DNA from: Pseudomonadota bacterium
Lineage (GTDB): Bacteria > Pseudomonadota > Gammaproteobacteria > Steroidobacterales > Steroidobacteraceae
Length of the DNA stretch: 7,916 nucleotides
NCBI GenBank assembly: GCA_021808195.1
Contig: JAKBCE010000110.1
Coordinates: forward strand, 1 to 7,916
Direction of reading: 5' to 3'
Below, in pieces: positions 6,787 through 7,916 of this stretch (position 1 is its first letter; every line of letters starts with the position of its first letter). The position numbers were made by a program, and so were the translations under genes. Below the pieces are notes generated by a model, which had not been told where the DNA came from, searched no databases, and saw nothing but the letters and a program-made list of their open reading frames with translations.

Positions 6787-7916
6787 AGCCAGCGGTACGC
6801 CGCGCCGAGCGCGATCGCCCCCACGCCCGTGAGCACCCAGCCCGGCCAGCCCGCGGTGTCGAACGCGAGCCAGACCAGGCCGGCGAACAGGACCGCCGAG
6901 GCGCCGTTCACCGCATCGCGCCGGCGCGCAGTGGCGCGCACCGTCTCGCGCAGCTCCTTCAGCGCGGTCACTTCCGGATGGGTCTGCGGCTCGTGCACCC
7001 GGCGTACCGACTCCTTCAGCAGCGCCGGCAGACTCTGCAGCGACTCGACCACCTCGGGCAGCTGGCGCCACAGGTGCTTCACCAGCCGCCGCACGCTGAC
7101 GCGCTCGCGCATCCACTCGCGCAGGATCGGCGTCGCGGTCGTCCAGATATCCAGCTGCGGATACAGCTCGCGGCCCAGGCCCTCGACGTTGAACAGCGTC
7201 TTTTGCAGCAGCATCAGCTGCGGCTGGATCTGCATGTCGAAGCGGCGTGAGATCTCGAACAGCCGCAACAGCAGATGACCGAAGGAGATGTCCGAGAGCG
7301 GCCGGTCGAAGATCGGCTCGCAGACCGTGCGGATCGCCGATTCCATCTCATCGATGCGCGTCTGCGGCGGCACCCAGCCGGACTCCACGTGCAGCACCGC
7401 GACGCGCCGGTAATCGCGCTCGAAGACCGCGAGGAAATTCTCCGCCAGGTAATGCTGATCGCGCGGATCGAGCGTGCCCATGATGCCGAAGTCGATGGCC
7501 GCATAGCGAGGCTGCTGCGGGTCATCGGCGAGCACGAAGATGTTGCCCGGGTGCATGTCCGCGTGAAAGAAGTTGTGACGGAATACCTGGGTGAAGAAGA
7601 TGCGCACGCCGTTCTCGGCGAGGCGCTCGAAGTTCGTGCCGAGCGCGCGCAGGCGCGTCATGTCGCTGATCGGGATACCGTGGATGCGCTCCATGACCAT
7701 GACTTCGGTGCTGCAGAAGTCCCAGAACACCTCTGGAACGTAGAGCAGGTCGGAGCCGGCGAAATTTCGCTTCAGCTGCGTGGCGTTGGCCGCCTCGCGC
7801 ATTAGGTCGAGCTCATCGAGGATGGTTTTCTCGTACTCGCTCACCAGCTCGACCGGGCGCAGCCGGCGCGCCTCGCGCCAGTAGCGCTGCGCCAGGGCGG
7901 CGAGCGTGAAGAGCAC
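6783..7916 (-). CDS. ubiB: UbiB, ABC1/AarF-type kinase-like protein of ubiquinone biosynthesis (5' part outside window)
   Basis: The C-terminal 377 residues are present; the gene continues past the right edge and, judged by E. coli UbiB (546 residues), about 170 residues are missing, including the KxGQ region. Visible motifs (fragment numbering): ELD at 35-37 within [21 protein letters not shown] at 118-125 (catalytic-loop HxDxHPGN), and DFG at 142-144. The stretches VFFTQ-like/[23 protein letters not shown] and LLQKTL follow E. coli UbiB closely. Two C-terminal transmembrane helices (about 338-353 and 357-375) anchor it in the inner membrane, as in the family. UbiB acts as an ATPase-like factor helping ubiquinone-biosynthesis intermediates be processed at the membrane. 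It is followed here by EamA and GST genes rather than the tat genes found after ubiB in E. coli. Confidence 0.96.
   Translation of the reverse strand: MLFTLAALAQRYWREARRLRPVELVSEYEKTILDELDLMREAANATQLKRNFAGSDLLYVPEVFWDFCSTEVMVMERIHGIPISDMTRLRALGTNFERLAENGVRIFFTQVFRHNFFHADMHPGNIFVLADDPQQPRYAAIDFGIMGTLDPRDQHYLAENFLAVFERDYRRVAVLHVESGWVPPQTRIDEMESAIRTVCEPIFDRPLSDISFGHLLLRLFEISRRFDMQIQPQLMLLQKTLFNVEGLGRELYPQLDIWTTATPILREWMRERVSVRRLVKHLWRQLPEVVESLQSLPALLKESVRRVHEPQTHPEVTALKELRETVRATARRRDAVNGASAVLFAGLVWLAFDTAGWPGWVLTGVGAIALGAAYRWL

Noticed and set aside
6787..7116. Upstream extension of the EamA frame into ubiB
   Set aside because: The extension translates to Arg/Ala/Gly-rich sequence with no membrane segments and is a shadow of ubiB; the EamA fold begins just after the GTG at 6786.
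1..7916. Search for CRISPR arrays, insertion sequences, integrases and attachment-site repeats beside the tRNA
   Set aside because: None seen: no spaced direct repeats, no transposase or recombinase motifs, and no second copy of the tRNA 3' end.

Overview
The window is GC-rich bacterial chromosome. A UbiB-type ubiquinone-biosynthesis kinase, a YdiY-like DUF481 outer-membrane protein and a membrane-anchored c-di-GMP-era gene set point to a Gammaproteobacterium. The sequence alone does not support a genus. Coding density is high, and there is no sign of phage, transposon, CRISPR or plasmid functions.

Layout. At the left edge, 14 codons of a minus-strand gene (possibly a cytochrome c5-type protein) run off the window. 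A 226-bp intergenic stretch follows, with candidate back-to-back promoters, and leads into tRNA-Arg(CCG) on the plus strand (269-345). Positions 384 to about 4151 on the minus strand hold the main item: one very large c-di-GMP enzyme of about 1255 residues. Its domains in order are bacteriohemerythrin, GAF, GGDEF, globin, GAF, EAL and a zinc-binding (CZB-like) tail. All seven di-iron ligands, the globin proximal histidine, the GGDEF active site and I-site, and the EAL catalytic residues are visible. I read it as a bifunctional c-di-GMP synthase/phosphodiesterase with up to three metal-based sensors.

A divergent intergenic region of about 209 bp separates it from a DUF481 outer-membrane beta-barrel gene (4361-5140, plus). 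That gene converges on, and overlaps by 13 bp, a minus-strand operon-like cluster: ubiB (partial, 6783-7916), then an EamA-family transporter (5845-6786), then a glutathione S-transferase family protein (5128-5829). The ubiB stop and the EamA start share four bases (GTGA), and the EamA start lies inside a strong predicted hairpin, suggesting coupled translation. The GST starts 15 bp after the EamA stop.

Working together: ubiB belongs to ubiquinone synthesis, the left-edge fragment may be a respiratory cytochrome, and the c-di-GMP protein looks like an oxygen/redox sensor. The neighbourhood therefore has a respiratory flavour, but any functional link between these genes is inference. No stretch over 300 bases lacks a gene.
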